From Caulobacterales bacterium (GTDB lineage: Bacteria > Pseudomonadota > Alphaproteobacteria > Caulobacterales > Caulobacteraceae), in the NCBI GenBank assembly GCA_017302105.1, contig JAFLCS010000007.1:1-64000 (forward strand): DNA of 64,000 bases, written 5' to 3'. The number at the start of each line of letters is the position of its first letter. The first letter of the stretch is position 1. Under the pieces are notes generated by a model. That model was not told where the DNA came from and ran no database searches. It saw only the letters and a program-made list of their open reading frames with translations. This document shows positions 1 to 9,615 of the stretch, one piece after another. Made by a program: the position numbers and the translations under genes.

Positions 1-1157
1 CTGAACCCGCGCCGGCCCCGCCGCCCTCGGCGACTGGACTGGCTCCGGCCACGCCGCCGCCGCCCGGCGCCGCCGATACGGCTGACCGTCTGGCCCCTGA
101 GCCCAGCGCCCGCATGGCCCCGGCCTCGATGCGTCAGGCCGACGGTACCCTGCATCCCATCCAGGACAGCGCCTATTTCTCGCTCGACCCGAACGAGAAC
201 GCCCAGGTCTCGGCCCATATCGACGAGTATTTCAACCAGCCGCTGGATATCTTTCCGTTCTGGGAAAGCGACGGCAAGCCGGACCGCTTCCACGTCCTGT
301 ACGATCGCCAGATTGAAGAGCGGTTCCCGGCCGAACGCGATATTCGCAGCCACATCCACAACTATGGCCGCAGCGTCTTTCGCCGGATGATGACCCATTT
401 CACGGTCAAGCGCCTGTTCCAGGGTGGGGCCCTGGCGGCGCTGGCTGCGCTGGCTCTGATGGGGCCGACCTGGTTCGCCGGCTTCGTCGGCTCCCAGCCG
501 CTGGGCCTAATCCTGGCGGTGGTGGCGATGGTGGCGGTGTTCGGCCTGTGGTGGGCGATCCAGGCCATCCTGTTCACCCAGTACCGGTTCCGTCTGGAGA
601 ACGACACCTATGAGATGTCGCGCCGCATCGTCGAGCGCACCCGCGAGCTGCAGAACCTGTTCACCACCGGCCGGGCCATGGCCGACCAGGCCGAGACCCA
701 ATACCAGATGGACGGCAAGGGCTGGGGCCAGCGGTCGCTGTATCTGACCCGCCTGACCATGTGGCTGGGCGCACGCATGGAGTATCTGGAGAAATTCATC
801 CAGATGCAGCTGTGGCGAGTCCGGCGCGAACGCTACTGGATGCGCTGGCTGGGCCGGTTCGCCACACCGCTGGTCTATCTGGTGTTCCTGGGCGTGCTGG
901 CGCTGGAGCCGGCCCCGCTCGGCGGCGAGGCCGCCTTCCGCGGACTTCAGGCCATGGCCGCCCTTCTGGGAGCGGGCATTTCGTGGGTCTCCTACTTCCG
1001 CTGGCAGACGCCGATCCAGTTGATCCAGGACAAGCTGGGCCTGGAAAGCTGGGTGCGCTACGCCTCGCTGGACGTCGACAACGCCGTGGCCGATCAGGTC
1101 CGGCGCGACAAGGAACGCCTGGTCGAATACCGCGCCCTGACGCGCGGTCGCGGATAA
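1..1157 (+). CDS. Membrane protein, N-terminus outside the window (partial)
   Basis: The frame is open from base 3 to the stop, so the gene starts left of the window; the ATG at 114 is only the first internal Met. The visible N-terminal part is Pro/Ala-rich and probably disordered, followed by a mixed soluble stretch. Two hydrophobic segments lie at about residues 104-150 counted from the internal Met, then an Arg/Glu-rich, probably helical cytoplasmic region of about 100 residues, then a second hydrophobic pair near 250-295. I do not recognise the family. It could be a SLATT-like or other uncharacterised inner-membrane protein; no catalytic motif is visible. It is followed after about 120 bases by a periplasmic protease gene on the same strand. 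Confidence 0.75.
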   Translation, partial: EPAPAPPPSATGLAPATPPPPGAADTADRLAPEPSARMAPASMRQADGTLHPIQDSAYFSLDPNENAQVSAHIDEYFNQPLDIFPFWESDGKPDRFHVLYDRQIEERFPAERDIRSHIHNYGRSVFRRMMTHFTVKRLFQGGALAALAALALMGPTWFAGFVGSQPLGLILAVVAMVAVFGLWWAIQAILFTQYRFRLENDTYEMSRRIVERTRELQNLFTTGRAMADQAETQYQMDGKGWGQRSLYLTRLTMWLGARMEYLEKFIQMQLWRVRRERYWMRWLGRFATPLVYLVFLGVLALEPAPLGGEAAFRGLQAMAALLGAGISWVSYFRWQTPIQLIQDKLGLESWVRYASLDVDNAVADQVRRDKERLVEYRALTRGRG

Positions 1158-1279
1158 GGACCGGCCCAATATTGGCGCGGGCCGATTTCTGACACACCGG
1201 ACATCCCCAGCCCCGACAAGGGCTGGCGTTCGCCGCATTGGTGCCCCAGATGTCGGGTGTCTTCCCTCGCCTACGCCCT

Positions 1280-2689
1280 ATGACGGATCGTCTGATGAAG
1301 TCTTCCCACCTCGCCATCGCCGCCGCCCTTCTGCTCTCGGCGTGCGGCAATCCGGACAACAGCCAGGCCCAGCAGGGGCAACTGGGTGAGCCGACCCGGC
1401 GCGCGCCCGAGACTCAGGGCGACCTGCAGGCCTCGTTCGCGCCGGTGGTCCAGGTCTCCGCCCCGGCCGTGGTCAATATCGCAGCCCAGACGGTAGTGCG
1501 CGAGCGCGATCCCTTCTTTGAGATGTTCGGTCGGGGTCGCACGCGTGAGCGGGTCGGTCAGTCGGTCGGATCGGGGGTCATCGTACGCTCGGACGGCATC
1601 GTCGTGACCAACAACCACGTCATCGAGGGGGCCCGCCAGATCATGGTCACCCTGAATGACCGACGGGAGTTTCCGGCCGAGGTGGTCCTGGCCGATCCGC
1701 GCTCGGACCTGGCGGTGCTCAGGCTCGACACCGGTGGGGACCGGCTACCCACCATGCCGATCGACGACGAGAGCACCCTGCACGTTGGAGACCTGGTGCT
1801 GGCCATCGGCAATCCGTTCGGCATCGGCCAGACGGTGACGAGCGGCATTATCTCGGCGCTGGACCGCTCGGACGGCCAGGGCGCGACCGCCTATATCCAG
1901 ACCGATGCGGCCATCAACCAGGGCAACTCTGGCGGGGCGCTGGTCGACATGGACGGCGATCTGATCGGCATCAACACCATGATCTTGTCGCCCTCGGGGA
2001 CGTCGGCCGGCGTCGGCTTCGCGGTGCCGGCGGCCATGGTCCGGCGCGTGGTCGAAAGCGCTGCCGGCGGCGAAACGGCGGTGGAGCGAGCCTGGCTGGG
2101 GGCCTCGGTCTCACCCATGACCACCAATGAAGCCAACCGCCTGGGCATGGACAGCCCGCGCGGCGTCATCGTCAACAGCGTCTATCGCAGCGGCCCGGCC
2201 GCCAGCGCCGGCGTGCGCCAGGGCGACGTCATCACCCAGGTGGCTGGCCAGGCGGTCGAGGATGCGGCGGCGCTGAACTTTCGCATCGGCGTGGTGCGGC
2301 CGGGCGAACAGGTCGCCCTGACGGTGTTCCGCGACGGCTCCGAGCGAACCTTGAACGCCCGCGTCGCCGTCCCGCCCGGCGATGCGACACCCGAGACCGT
2401 GACCATCGGCGGACGCAATCCCTTCACCGGCGCGGCGGTGGCCGACCTGACCCCGGCCCTGGCCGACCGCATCGGGGCCGATCCGATGGCCGGCGGGGTG
2501 ATCCTGACCGGCGTGTCGGGCCGCTCCTATGCGGCGGCGGCGGGCTTCCGCCCCGGCGACGTGGTGCGTAGCCTGAACGGCCAGGAAATCACTTCGACCC
2601 GCCAGCTCCAGCAGCTGATCGAAGGAACCGAACGCGGCTGGGACATCGTCATCCTCCGAAACGGCCAGGAAGTGCGCGGGCGGTTCTGA
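1280..2689 (+). CDS. DegP/HtrA-type serine protease (Do-like), predicted lipoprotein
   Basis: Trypsin-fold periplasmic protease with two C-terminal PDZ domains, the family that degrades or refolds damaged envelope proteins. Counting from the ATG at 1280, the triad is His113 (in VTNNHVIEG), Asp143 (in DPRSDLAVL) and Ser217 (in QGNSGGAL). The PDZ domains cover roughly residues 270-370 and 385-469. The N-terminus MKSSHLAIAAALLLSACG is a lipoprotein signal with lipobox LSAC, so the product should be membrane-anchored rather than free like E. coli DegP. An in-frame upstream ATG at 1238 would place 14 unlikely residues before the signal; 1295 is an equally possible start. About 470 residues is normal for Do/DegP. 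No clear Shine-Dalgarno sequence is seen. Confidence 0.9.
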   Translation: MTDRLMKSSHLAIAAALLLSACGNPDNSQAQQGQLGEPTRRAPETQGDLQASFAPVVQVSAPAVVNIAAQTVVRERDPFFEMFGRGRTRERVGQSVGSGVIVRSDGIVVTNNHVIEGARQIMVTLNDRREFPAEVVLADPRSDLAVLRLDTGGDRLPTMPIDDESTLHVGDLVLAIGNPFGIGQTVTSGIISALDRSDGQGATAYIQTDAAINQGNSGGALVDMDGDLIGINTMILSPSGTSAGVGFAVPAAMVRRVVESAAGGETAVERAWLGASVSPMTTNEANRLGMDSPRGVIVNSVYRSGPAASAGVRQGDVITQVAGQAVEDAAALNFRIGVVRPGEQVALTVFRDGSERTLNARVAVPPGDATPETVTIGGRNPFTGAAVADLTPALADRIGADPMAGGVILTGVSGRSYAAAAGFRPGDVVRSLNGQEITSTRQLQQLIEGTERGWDIVILRNGQEVRGRF

Positions 2690-2696
2690 TGAGAAT

Positions 2697-2866
2697 CCCT
2701 TCTCCCCTTGTGGGAGAAGGTGGCGCTTCGGCGAAGCCGAAGTGACGGATGAGGGGTTGCACTGACTTATCGGCAGCGTGCGTCGGGCCGGCCTGGTCAG
2801 ACAGGACTGCGCGCGCCCTCATCCGACCCGCTTCGCAGCCCACCTTCTCCCACAAGGGGAGAAGGG
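2697..2866. repeat. 170-bp intergenic element bounded by 27-bp perfect inverted repeats
   Basis: The 27 bases at 2697-2723 are exactly the reverse complement of 2840-2866. Each arm is itself near-palindromic around CCTTCTCCC/GGGAGAAGG. Internal sub-repeats also face each other (CGGATGAGG near 2746-2754 and CCTCATCCG near 2817-2825). The element fills almost the whole gap between the protease and rarA. A shorter related hairpin occurs at about 4748-4770 after the VOC pseudogene. Palindromes of this type are common between genes in Caulobacter and other alphaproteobacteria; here it could act as a bidirectional terminator or be a small non-autonomous mobile element. No coding capacity was seen. 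Confidence 0.8.
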
Positions 2867-2881
2867 CTAGGTAAGGCCGCG

Positions 2882-4195
2882 ATGACCGACCTGTTCGAAG
2901 CCTCCGGGATCCATCCGCCCGACGCGCCCCTGGCCGACCGGCTGCGACCGCGCGTGCTGGAGGACGTGGTCGGGCAGGATCATCTGCTGGGCGCCGGCGG
3001 GCCGATCCGGCGAATGGTCGAGGGCGGGCGGCTGGCTTCGATGATCCTGTGGGGGCCGCCGGGCACCGGCAAGACCACCATCGCCCGGCTGCTCGCGAAG
3101 GCGGCGGGGTATGAGTACCAGCAGATCTCGGCGGTCTTCTCCGGCGTGGCCGATCTGAAGAAGGCGTTCGAACAGGCCCGCGGGCGCCGCGCAGCCGGCC
3201 AATCGACCTTGCTGTTCGTGGATGAGATCCATCGCTTCAACCGCGCCCAGCAGGACGGCTTTCTGCCCTTCGTCGAGGAAGGCGTCGTCACCCTGGTCGG
3301 GGCCACGACCGAGAATCCGTCGTTCGAGCTGAACGGCGCTCTGTTGTCGCGGTGCCAGGTGTTCGTGCTGAGACGGCTGGACGAAGCCGCGCTCGATCAA
3401 CTGTTGATCAGAGCCGAGATGGACGCCGAGCGGACCCTGCCTCTGGAGCCTCAGGCGCGCGAGGCTCTGGTGGCGATGGCCGATGGCGACGGGCGCTATC
3501 TGCTGACCCTGGCCGAGGCGCTGTTCAACCTGACCGACGGGTCCGAGACCCTGTCGCCAGCGGACCTGGGGCAGGTGCTGCAAAAGCGCGCGCCCGCTTA
3601 CGACAAAAGTCGAGAAGAACACTATAATCTTATATCAGCACTACATAAATCTGTTCGCGGATCAGACCCGGATGCGGCCCTTTACTGGCTGGCGCGGATG
3701 CTGGACGGGGGCGAGGATCCGCTGTTCCTGGCCCGCCGGATCGTGCGGATGGCGGTCGAGGATATCGGCGCGGCCGACCCGATGAGCCTGGTCATCGCCA
3801 ATGCTGCCAAGGACACCTACGACTTCCTGGGCAGCCCCGAGGGCGAGCTGGCCCTGGCCCAGACGGTGGTGCATCTGGCCTGCGCGCCCAAGAGCGTGTC
3901 GGTCTATAAGGCCTATAAGGCCGCGCTGGGCGCCGCGCGCGAAACCGGCTCGCTGATGCCGCCCGAGAACATCCGCAACGCCCCGACCCAGCTGATGAAG
4001 GACCTCGGCTACGGCCGCGGCTATCAGTACGACCCGGACGCCGAGGGCGGCTTCTCCGGTGCCAACTACTGGCCGGACGGCATGGCCCCGCGCCGCTTCT
4101 ATCAACCCACCGACCAGGGCCACGAGGCGCGGGTCAAGGAGCGGCTGGACCGCTGGGCCCAGATGCGGCGGGAGCGCAGCAGCGACGATGACTGA
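2882..4195 (+). CDS. rarA: RarA/MgsA replication-associated recombination AAA+ ATPase
   Basis: Clamp-loader-related AAA+ ATPase that acts at stalled replication forks. Walker A is GPPGTGKTT at residues 58-66, Walker B is FVDEIH with Asp114-Glu115, and the family-specific C-terminal block YDKSREEHYNLISALHKS is complete. The 437-residue length is normal. Start ATG at 2882 follows the inverted-repeat element directly. Oddity: the codons for that conserved C-terminal block (3601-3670) are strikingly A/T-rich and include ATA, CTA, TCA and AGT, unlike the rest of the gene; I count 16 G/C in bases 3601-3650. The stop overlaps the start of the next gene by 8 bases. Confidence 0.95.
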   Translation: MTDLFEASGIHPPDAPLADRLRPRVLEDVVGQDHLLGAGGPIRRMVEGGRLASMILWGPPGTGKTTIARLLAKAAGYEYQQISAVFSGVADLKKAFEQARGRRAAGQSTLLFVDEIHRFNRAQQDGFLPFVEEGVVTLVGATTENPSFELNGALLSRCQVFVLRRLDEAALDQLLIRAEMDAERTLPLEPQAREALVAMADGDGRYLLTLAEALFNLTDGSETLSPADLGQVLQKRAPAYDKSREEHYNLISALHKSVRGSDPDAALYWLARMLDGGEDPLFLARRIVRMAVEDIGAADPMSLVIANAAKDTYDFLGSPEGELALAQTVVHLACAPKSVSVYKAYKAALGAARETGSLMPPENIRNAPTQLMKDLGYGRGYQYDPDAEGGFSGANYWPDGMAPRRFYQPTDQGHEARVKERLDRWAQMRRERSSDDD

Positions 4196-4367
4196 ACGAA
4201 ATCGACTGGTGGTGATCGCCATCCTGGCCCTGCTCACCATGGGCATCGCCGGCGTGGCCCTGTTGATGGAAGTGGAAGGCGGCGACGGCGGGCGGCTCGG
4301 GATGTTCGCCGGCGCGCCTCTGATCGCGGCGCTGTTGCTGACCTTCGCCAGCGGACGGAGCCGATGA
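4188..4367 (+). CDS. Small two-TM membrane protein (59 aa)
   Basis: Starts at the ATG at 4188, inside the last codons of rarA, so it is probably translationally coupled. The product MTERNRLVVIAILALLTMGI... has one hydrophobic segment at about residues 6-24 and a second at about 38-53, with a short acidic loop (EVEGGDGG) between them. A longer frame opens upstream at 4059 but lies entirely inside rarA and is unlikely to be used. It overlaps the next start by the ATGA arrangement at 4364. The family is not recognised; small proteins of this kind often sit behind rarA/crcB-type genes, but I cannot assign a role. Confidence 0.6.
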   Translation: MTERNRLVVIAILALLTMGIAGVALLMEVEGGDGGRLGMFAGAPLIAALLLTFASGRSR

Positions 4368-4746
4368 ATCTGAACCAGGTGACGGTCGAAGCCTCCGATA
4401 TCGGCCGGGCGGTCGACTTCTACACGCGGCTCGGTCTGGAGCTGATCGTCCTGTCGGATCACTACGCCCGGCTGCTCTGTCCGGGCGGCGCGACCTTCTC
4501 GGTCCATCTGAGCGAAGCCCCTGCCCCGGTGGTACCCTGATCTATTTCGAGTGCGAGGATCTGGATGCGCGCTGCGCGCGGCTAGCCGACGACGGCGTGG
4601 TCTTTGACAGCGCTCCGACCGACCAGCGCTGGCTCTGGCGCGAAGCGCGGCTAGGCGACCCTGACGGCAACCGCCTGTGTCTGTATTGGGCCGGCAAGAA
4701 CCGCGTCGATCCGCCTTGGCGGGTGGGCCAAGGCGACCCAGTCTGA
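4364..4746 (+). pseudogene. VOC-family (glyoxalase/bleomycin-resistance-like) gene, frameshifted
   Basis: The first half reads MNLNQVTVEASDIGRAVDFYTRLGLELIVL..., a clear vicinal-oxygen-chelate beta-alpha-beta start, but stops at TGA 4538-4540. The second half continues in another frame as GGTLIYFECEDLDARCARL...DPDGNRLCLYWAGKNR and ends at 4744-4746, which is the expected VOC C-terminus. One base lost (or two gained) between about 4515 and 4535, near a CCCCGGTGG run, explains both halves. The two halves together give about 127 residues, a normal single VOC domain. Either the gene is recently inactivated or the assembly has a single-base error. Confidence 0.8.
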
Positions 4747-4776
4747 TCCCTCTCCCGAGGGGAGAAGGTTCGCCTG

Positions 4777-7700
4777 CTATGCCACCAGCTTCTCGGCCTG
4801 GGTCAGGTCCACGCTGACCAGCTGGCTCACGCCGCGCTCCGGCATGGTGACGCCATAGAGGCGGTCCATGCGGCTCATGGTCACCGGATTGTGGGTGATG
4901 ACGATGAAGCGGGTGTCGGTGCGGCCGCGCATCTCGGCGAGCAGGCGGCAAAAGCGGTCGACGTTGGCGTCGTCGAGCGGCGCATCGACCTCGTCGAGCA
5001 CGCAGACCGGGGCCGGATTGGCCAGGAAGACCGCGAAGATCAGGGCCGTCGCGGTCAGGGCCTGTTCGCCGCCCGACATCAGGCTCATGGTCGACAGGCG
5101 CTTGCCCGGCGGGCAGGCGAAGATCTCAAGACCGGCTTCCAGCGGATCGTCACTTTCGACCAGCTTCAGCTCGGCCTGACCGCCGCCGAACAGGGCGGTG
5201 AACAGGGTCTGGAACTGGCCGTTGATGGTGTCGAAGGCCCCCAGCAGCCGCTCGCGGCCCTCGGCGTTCAGCTCGTCGATGCCATCGCGCAGCTTGGCGA
5301 TGGCACCGGTCAGGTCCGAGCGTTCCAGCTTCATCGACTGGAGGCGTTCTCCCGTCTCGGAGGCTTCCTCGTCAGCGCGCAGATTGACCGCGCCCAGGGC
5401 CTCGCGCTCGCGCTCCAGACCGAACAACAGGGTCTCGGCCCCGGCCGCGTCGCTGGGCAGGGCGATGGCGTCGTCCTTGAGCTTCTGGCCCAGTTCGTCC
5501 GGGCTCATCAGGGCGGCTTCGCGCACCTGCTGATCGGCGTCGTTCAGGCGGATCTGGGCGGCCTCGGCATGGGCCGACAGCCCGGCCCGCGCCTCGCGGG
5601 CCTCGGAGACGGCGCGTTCGGCGGCGCGGCTCTCGCGGTCGGCAGCTTCGGCCAGACCCTCGACCTCGGCCAAGGCGTCGGACGAGGCTGCGCGACGGGC
5701 CTCGGCCTGGGCGAACTGGTCGATCAGGGCCTCGCGGCGCCGGCCGATCTCTTCAGGTGCTTCCTGGGCGCGGGTCAGTTCAGCGCGTGCCCTGGCCTCG
5801 TCCTTGTCCAGCTGGGTCAGGCGCTGTTCGCCCGAGGCGGCACGACCGGTCCAGCCCTGAACGTCGCGGTCCAGCTGGTCCAACCGGCGGGCCCGGCCCT
5901 CGCGCTCACGCGCCTCGGCGTCGCGTTCCAGTCGGGCGGCGGCAGCATCCGAGCGGGCGTCGTCGGCCTGGGTGCGGGCGGTGTCTAGTTCGGTTTTCAG
6001 ATCATCCAGGGCGCTGGAGCCGCCCTGCCCTTCGGGCGTCGCGGCCTCGGCCTCGCGCGCGGCGGTCAGCTCAGCTTCCAGCCGGACCAGTTGTTCGTCC
6101 AGGGCCTGGGCGCGGGCCTCGCGCTGCGCCTGGGCGCGCGACAGGGCGTCGTGGGCATTGCGGGCCGTGACCACGCCGCGTTCGGCCTCAACCGGATTCT
6201 GGCGCGCCTGGCGCAGGGCCTGGTCGGCGGCCTTCACCGCCTCGCCGGCAGCGGTCAGCAGCGCTTGCGCCGCGTCGACCTGGGGCTTGAGCGTCTCGAT
6301 CTCATCTTCCAGCTCGGCCAGCCGGTTGCGCTGCTCCATGCGGATGGCGGCCGGCTTGGGTGCCTCGGCCCGCGACACGAAGCCGTCCCAGCGCCACAGA
6401 TCGCCCTGGCTGGACACCAGCCGCGCCCCGACCGGCAGCCCCTTGGCCAGTCGGTCGCCGTCGGCCCGTTCGACCAGGCCGCACCAGTTCAGACGCGCCG
6501 ACAGGGCCGGGGGTGCCGCGATATGATCGGCCAGGGGCGTAACCCCGGCCGGCCAGGCGGGCGCGGCGGCTTCGGCTCCAGCCCAGTGGACCGCCGCAGC
6601 CGGGTCCAGCGCGGCGTCCAGATCATCGCCGAGCGCAGCGGCCAGGGCGGCCTCGAACCCCTTGTCCGCCTGGGTCGATTCCAGCGCCGCCGCCTGGGCC
6701 TGATGCGCCTTGGCCAGCAGTTGGGCCAGGCCGCGCGCCTCGGCGGTCAGGCGGTTGAGCCTGTCCTCGGCCTGGCGGGCGCCCTGGCGGGCCTCGTGTT
6801 CAGCGGATTGCGCCTCGCCGCGCGCGGCCTCCGCCGTCTCGACCTCGGCGCGGGCGACCTGCAGGGCGGCGACAGCGGCGTCCAGATTGGCGCGGGCCTC
6901 CGTGATCTCGGGTGTTTCCAGCGGGCCGACGGCCTCGCGCTCGGCCTTGGCGCCGGTGACGGCGTGCTCGGCCCGGGCCAGCCGGTCGGTGACGTCGCGG
7001 CGGCGCTGGGCCTCGGCGTTCAGCCGGGCCTCGATCGAGGCCACAGCCCCGGCCAGGCGTTCGACCTCGGCGTCGGCGGCGGCGCGGCGCGCCTCGGCGG
7101 CTTCGACCGCGGCCTGCAGCTCCGGCCCCCGCTGCGGCGCCGCGTCGGCCTCGGCCTTCAAGGCCTCCAGTTCTTCGGACAGACGCGACACCTGGGCGGC
7201 GGCGTCGTCGCGCATCTCGGTTTCGCGCTCGCGGTCCGAGGCGATGCGGCGCACGTCGTCGCTCAGGCGTTCGACCGCTTCGCGCGCGGCCTGGTCCTGC
7301 ATATCCAGTCGATCCCGCTCGACCGTCATCCGGTGCAGAAGGGCAGCGGCGACGGCGTCCTCCTCGCGCGCCGGCTTCATCTTTTCGGCGGCGGCCAGGG
7401 CGGCGGTCTGGGCCCGGGCTGAGGCGCGGGCCTGCTCTTCGACGGCCTTGTCGGCCTCAGCCAGGGCCTCATTGGCCGCTTGCAGCGCCGCGCGCGCGTC
7501 GGTCCAGCGGGCATAGAGCAGCGCCGATTGCAGGGCCCGGATCTCGGCGGCGACCTTCTTGTATTTCTCGGCCTGGCGCGCCTCACGCTTGAGGCGGTTC
7601 AGCTGGGTCTCCAGCTCACCGGCGATGTCGTCCAGCCGCGACAGATTGGTCTCGGCGGCGCGCAGGCGAAGCTCGGCCTCATGACGGCGGGTGTGGAGCC

Positions 7701-8214
7701 CCGAGACCCCACCGGCCTCTTCCAGAATGCGGCGACGGTTCTGCGGCTTGGCCGCGATCAGTTCGGAGATCTGACCCTGGCGGACCAGGGCCGGCGAATT
7801 GGCCCCGGTCGAGGCGTCTGCGAACAACAGCTGGACGTCGCGCGCGCGGACTTCCTTGCCATTGACCTTGTAGGTCGAGCCGGCCCCCCGATCGATCCGG
7901 CGCGACACCTCCAGCGAGGGTGCGTCGGTAAAGGGCTGGGGCGCGCGCCGGGCCGTATTGTCGATGGTCAGCTGGACCTCGGCGTGATTGCGCGCAGGCC
8001 GATCAGACGAGCCTGCAAAGATCACCTCGTCCATGCCCGAGGCGCGCATGGCCTTGGCCGAATTGGCCCCCATGACCCAGCGCAGGCTTTCCAGCACATT
8101 CGACTTGCCGCAGCCGTTCGGCCCGACCACGCCCGTCAGGCCGGGTTCGATCCGAAACTCAACCGGATCGACGAAGGACTTGAAGCCAACGATGCGAAGG
8201 CGCTGGAATTCCAA
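4777..8214 (-). CDS. smc: SMC chromosome partition ATPase
   Basis: Structural-maintenance-of-chromosomes protein, the ATP-driven DNA loop-forming core of condensin with ScpA/ScpB. The N-terminal head carries Walker [10 protein letters not shown] at residues 31-39. Two long Ala/Glu/Arg-rich coiled coils flank a hinge at roughly residues 500-650. The C-terminal head has the ABC signature LMSGGEQ near 1045-1051 and Walker [12 protein letters not shown] with Asp1074-Glu1075. The 1145-residue length is typical. The reading frame starts at ATG 8214, ten bases behind the upstream DsbA-type gene stop, giving a DUF721-DsbA-DsbA-SMC gene order. scpA and scpB are not in the window. Confidence 0.97.
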   Translation of the reverse strand: MEFQRLRIVGFKSFVDPVEFRIEPGLTGVVGPNGCGKSNVLESLRWVMGANSAKAMRASGMDEVIFAGSSDRPARNHAEVQLTIDNTARRAPQPFTDAPSLEVSRRIDRGAGSTYKVNGKEVRARDVQLLFADASTGANSPALVRQGQISELIAAKPQNRRRILEEAGGVSGLHTRRHEAELRLRAAETNLSRLDDIAGELETQLNRLKREARQAEKYKKVAAEIRALQSALLYARWTDARAALQAANEALAEADKAVEEQARASARAQTAALAAAEKMKPAREEDAVAAALLHRMTVERDRLDMQDQAAREAVERLSDDVRRIASDRERETEMRDDAAAQVSRLSEELEALKAEADAAPQRGPELQAAVEAAEARRAAADAEVERLAGAVASIEARLNAEAQRRRDVTDRLARAEHAVTGAKAEREAVGPLETPEITEARANLDAAVAALQVARAEVETAEAARGEAQSAEHEARQGARQAEDRLNRLTAEARGLAQLLAKAHQAQAAALESTQADKGFEAALAAALGDDLDAALDPAAAVHWAGAEAAAPAWPAGVTPLADHIAAPPALSARLNWCGLVERADGDRLAKGLPVGARLVSSQGDLWRWDGFVSRAEAPKPAAIRMEQRNRLAELEDEIETLKPQVDAAQALLTAAGEAVKAADQALRQARQNPVEAERGVVTARNAHDALSRAQAQREARAQALDEQLVRLEAELTAAREAEAATPEGQGGSSALDDLKTELDTARTQADDARSDAAAARLERDAEAREREGRARRLDQLDRDVQGWTGRAASGEQRLTQLDKDEARARAELTRAQEAPEEIGRRREALIDQFAQAEARRAASSDALAEVEGLAEAADRESRAAERAVSEAREARAGLSAHAEAAQIRLNDADQQVREAALMSPDELGQKLKDDAIALPSDAAGAETLLFGLEREREALGAVNLRADEEASETGERLQSMKLERSDLTGAIAKLRDGIDELNAEGRERLLGAFDTINGQFQTLFTALFGGGQAELKLVESDDPLEAGLEIFACPPGKRLSTMSLMSGGEQALTATALIFAVFLANPAPVCVLDEVDAPLDDANVDRFCRLLAEMRGRTDTRFIVITHNPVTMSRMDRLYGVTMPERGVSQLVSVDLTQAEKLVA

Positions 8215-8223
8215 GGCCGGCCC

Positions 8224-8820
8224 TCAGCCCCCCGCCTGGCGGACGGCAGCGTCCAGTTCAGCCAGAGAATTGCCCGTCTGAAGCTGTCGGCCGTTGACGA
8301 AGAAGGTCGGGGTGCCCCGAACCCCGCGATCCAGGGCGGCATTGGTCCGTGCCTCGAGCGCCATGAGGGCAGCGTGATCCGACAGACAGGCCTGGAAGGC
8401 CTGTTCATCGACACCATGCCGCGCGCCGATGGCCCGCAGCCGATCCAGCGGCGCATCGAAGACGGCACGCTGTTCACGCATCAGGTCGCCCACCACATCG
8501 AAATAGCGGTCCGGCCCGGCGCAGCGCGCCAGGAGGAATCCGGCCGTTGCGACCGGCACCGGCGGCGTTGGCAGTTCCCGGAACACGAACCGGACCCGAC
8601 CCGTATCCACGAACTGCCGCTTGAATTCCGGCCAGACATCGTTGTGCCAGGCGGCACAATGACCGCACGTCACCGAGGCATATTCAACCACTGTGACCGG
8701 CGCCTCCGCGCGGCCCAGGGTCATATCGCCGGGTTGGACGTCCCGGTCCTGGGCCGCCGAGGCGGCCGCCATGGGCAGCCAGGCGACGGCGATGAGGGCC
8801 AGAAGGGCGCGACGCAGCAT
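8224..8820 (-). CDS. DsbA-family thioredoxin-fold protein, secreted (CGHC)
   Basis: The first 20 or so residues form a Sec signal peptide (MLRRALLALIAVAWLPMAAASA). The mature part begins with the thioredoxin strand PVTVVEYASVTC and active site Cys52-Gly-His-Cys55. The cis-Pro region is GTPTFFVNG near residues 166-174. The 198-residue length fits DsbA-type oxidoreductases of the DSBA_2/Thioredoxin_4 kind. It is a clear tandem paralogue of the next gene upstream: both share the CxHC site and the block GRVRxVFRELPTPP. Function is probably disulfide formation or isomerisation in the periplasm; the substrate cannot be read from the sequence. Confidence 0.9.
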   Translation of the reverse strand: MLRRALLALIAVAWLPMAAASAAQDRDVQPGDMTLGRAEAPVTVVEYASVTCGHCAAWHNDVWPEFKRQFVDTGRVRFVFRELPTPPVPVATAGFLLARCAGPDRYFDVVGDLMREQRAVFDAPLDRLRAIGARHGVDEQAFQACLSDHAALMALEARTNAALDRGVRGTPTFFVNGRQLQTGNSLAELDAAVRQAGG

Positions 8821-8824
8821 CGGT

Positions 8825-9520
8825 CTAGCCCGCAGCCGGGGCTTCTGCAGCCGCCGCCGGCGTTTCAGCGCCAGTCGCCGGAGTCGCCGGCGCGGCGGGA
8901 GCTTGCCCCCCGATCAGCGGGCGAAGCGCGGCTTCGAACCCTTCCAGCGTACTGTCTTCGTGGTGTTCGCCGTTGATGAGGAAATAGGGCGTGCCGTTGA
9001 CGCCCGCCTGTGAGGCCGCCTGAACGCGCGCGTTCAAGGCCTCGACGGCATCCTGATCGGTGACGCATTGATTGAACTGCTCTTCGTTCATGCCGGCCGT
9101 CCGGGCGATGTTCAGCAGCTCCTGGCGCGGATTCATGATGACGGCGCGCTGATTGCGCATGATGGAATCGATCACCGCAAAATAACGATCCTCGCCGGCG
9201 CAGCGGGCCAGCAGGAAGCCGGCAACGGCGATCTCCTGCGGTGGCGTCGGCAGTTCGCGGAAGACGTAGCGAACTCGGCCCGTATCGACGTAACGGCGCT
9301 TGAACTCGGGCCAGGTGCTCTCATTCCAGGCGGCGCAGTGGGCGCAGGTGACCGAGGCGTATTCCACCACCGTGACCGGCGCGTCGGCCGATCCCATCGA
9401 CATTTCGCCCTCGGCGGGCGCGCCGCCGGAACCGCCGGCACCGTTACAGGCCCCCAGGGCCAGGGCGGCGGCCGACAGGGCACCGGCGATCAGGGCCTTG
9501 CGGCGATTGAAATCAAACAT
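8825..9520 (-). CDS. DsbA-family thioredoxin-fold lipoprotein (CAHC)
   Basis: The N-terminus MFDFNRRKALIAGALSAAALALGAC is a lipoprotein signal with lipobox LGAC (Cys25), and the twin Arg at 6-7 could also suit Tat. The mature protein has active site Cys59-Ala-His-Cys62 and the cis-Pro segment NGTPYFLING. A Pro/Ala-rich tail of about 30 residues (PAAPATPATGAETPAAAAEAPAAG) follows the fold. It lies four bases upstream of its paralogue, so the two are probably co-transcribed with smc. One copy should be lipid-anchored and the other soluble, which suggests division of labour after duplication. Confidence 0.9.
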   Translation of the reverse strand: MFDFNRRKALIAGALSAAALALGACNGAGGSGGAPAEGEMSMGSADAPVTVVEYASVTCAHCAAWNESTWPEFKRRYVDTGRVRYVFRELPTPPQEIAVAGFLLARCAGEDRYFAVIDSIMRNQRAVIMNPRQELLNIARTAGMNEEQFNQCVTDQDAVEALNARVQAASQAGVNGTPYFLINGEHHEDSTLEGFEAALRPLIGGQAPAAPATPATGAETPAAAAEAPAAG

Positions 9521-9615
9521 GGTGGACCTCCCGGAAGATCAAACGTCAGACTGTCGCGCGATTCCGCGCGCGCGGATGCATTACCCTTGTGGAGAACAGG
9601 TGAGGCAAAGGTTTG

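Noticed and set aside
507-1238. Long antisense open frame under the first membrane protein
   Set aside because: High GC leaves the antisense of real genes open; the peptide has shadow-like composition and no family.
4891-8976. Several long plus-strand frames across smc and the DsbA genes
   Set aside because: They are the reverse strand of clear minus-strand genes with conserved motifs.
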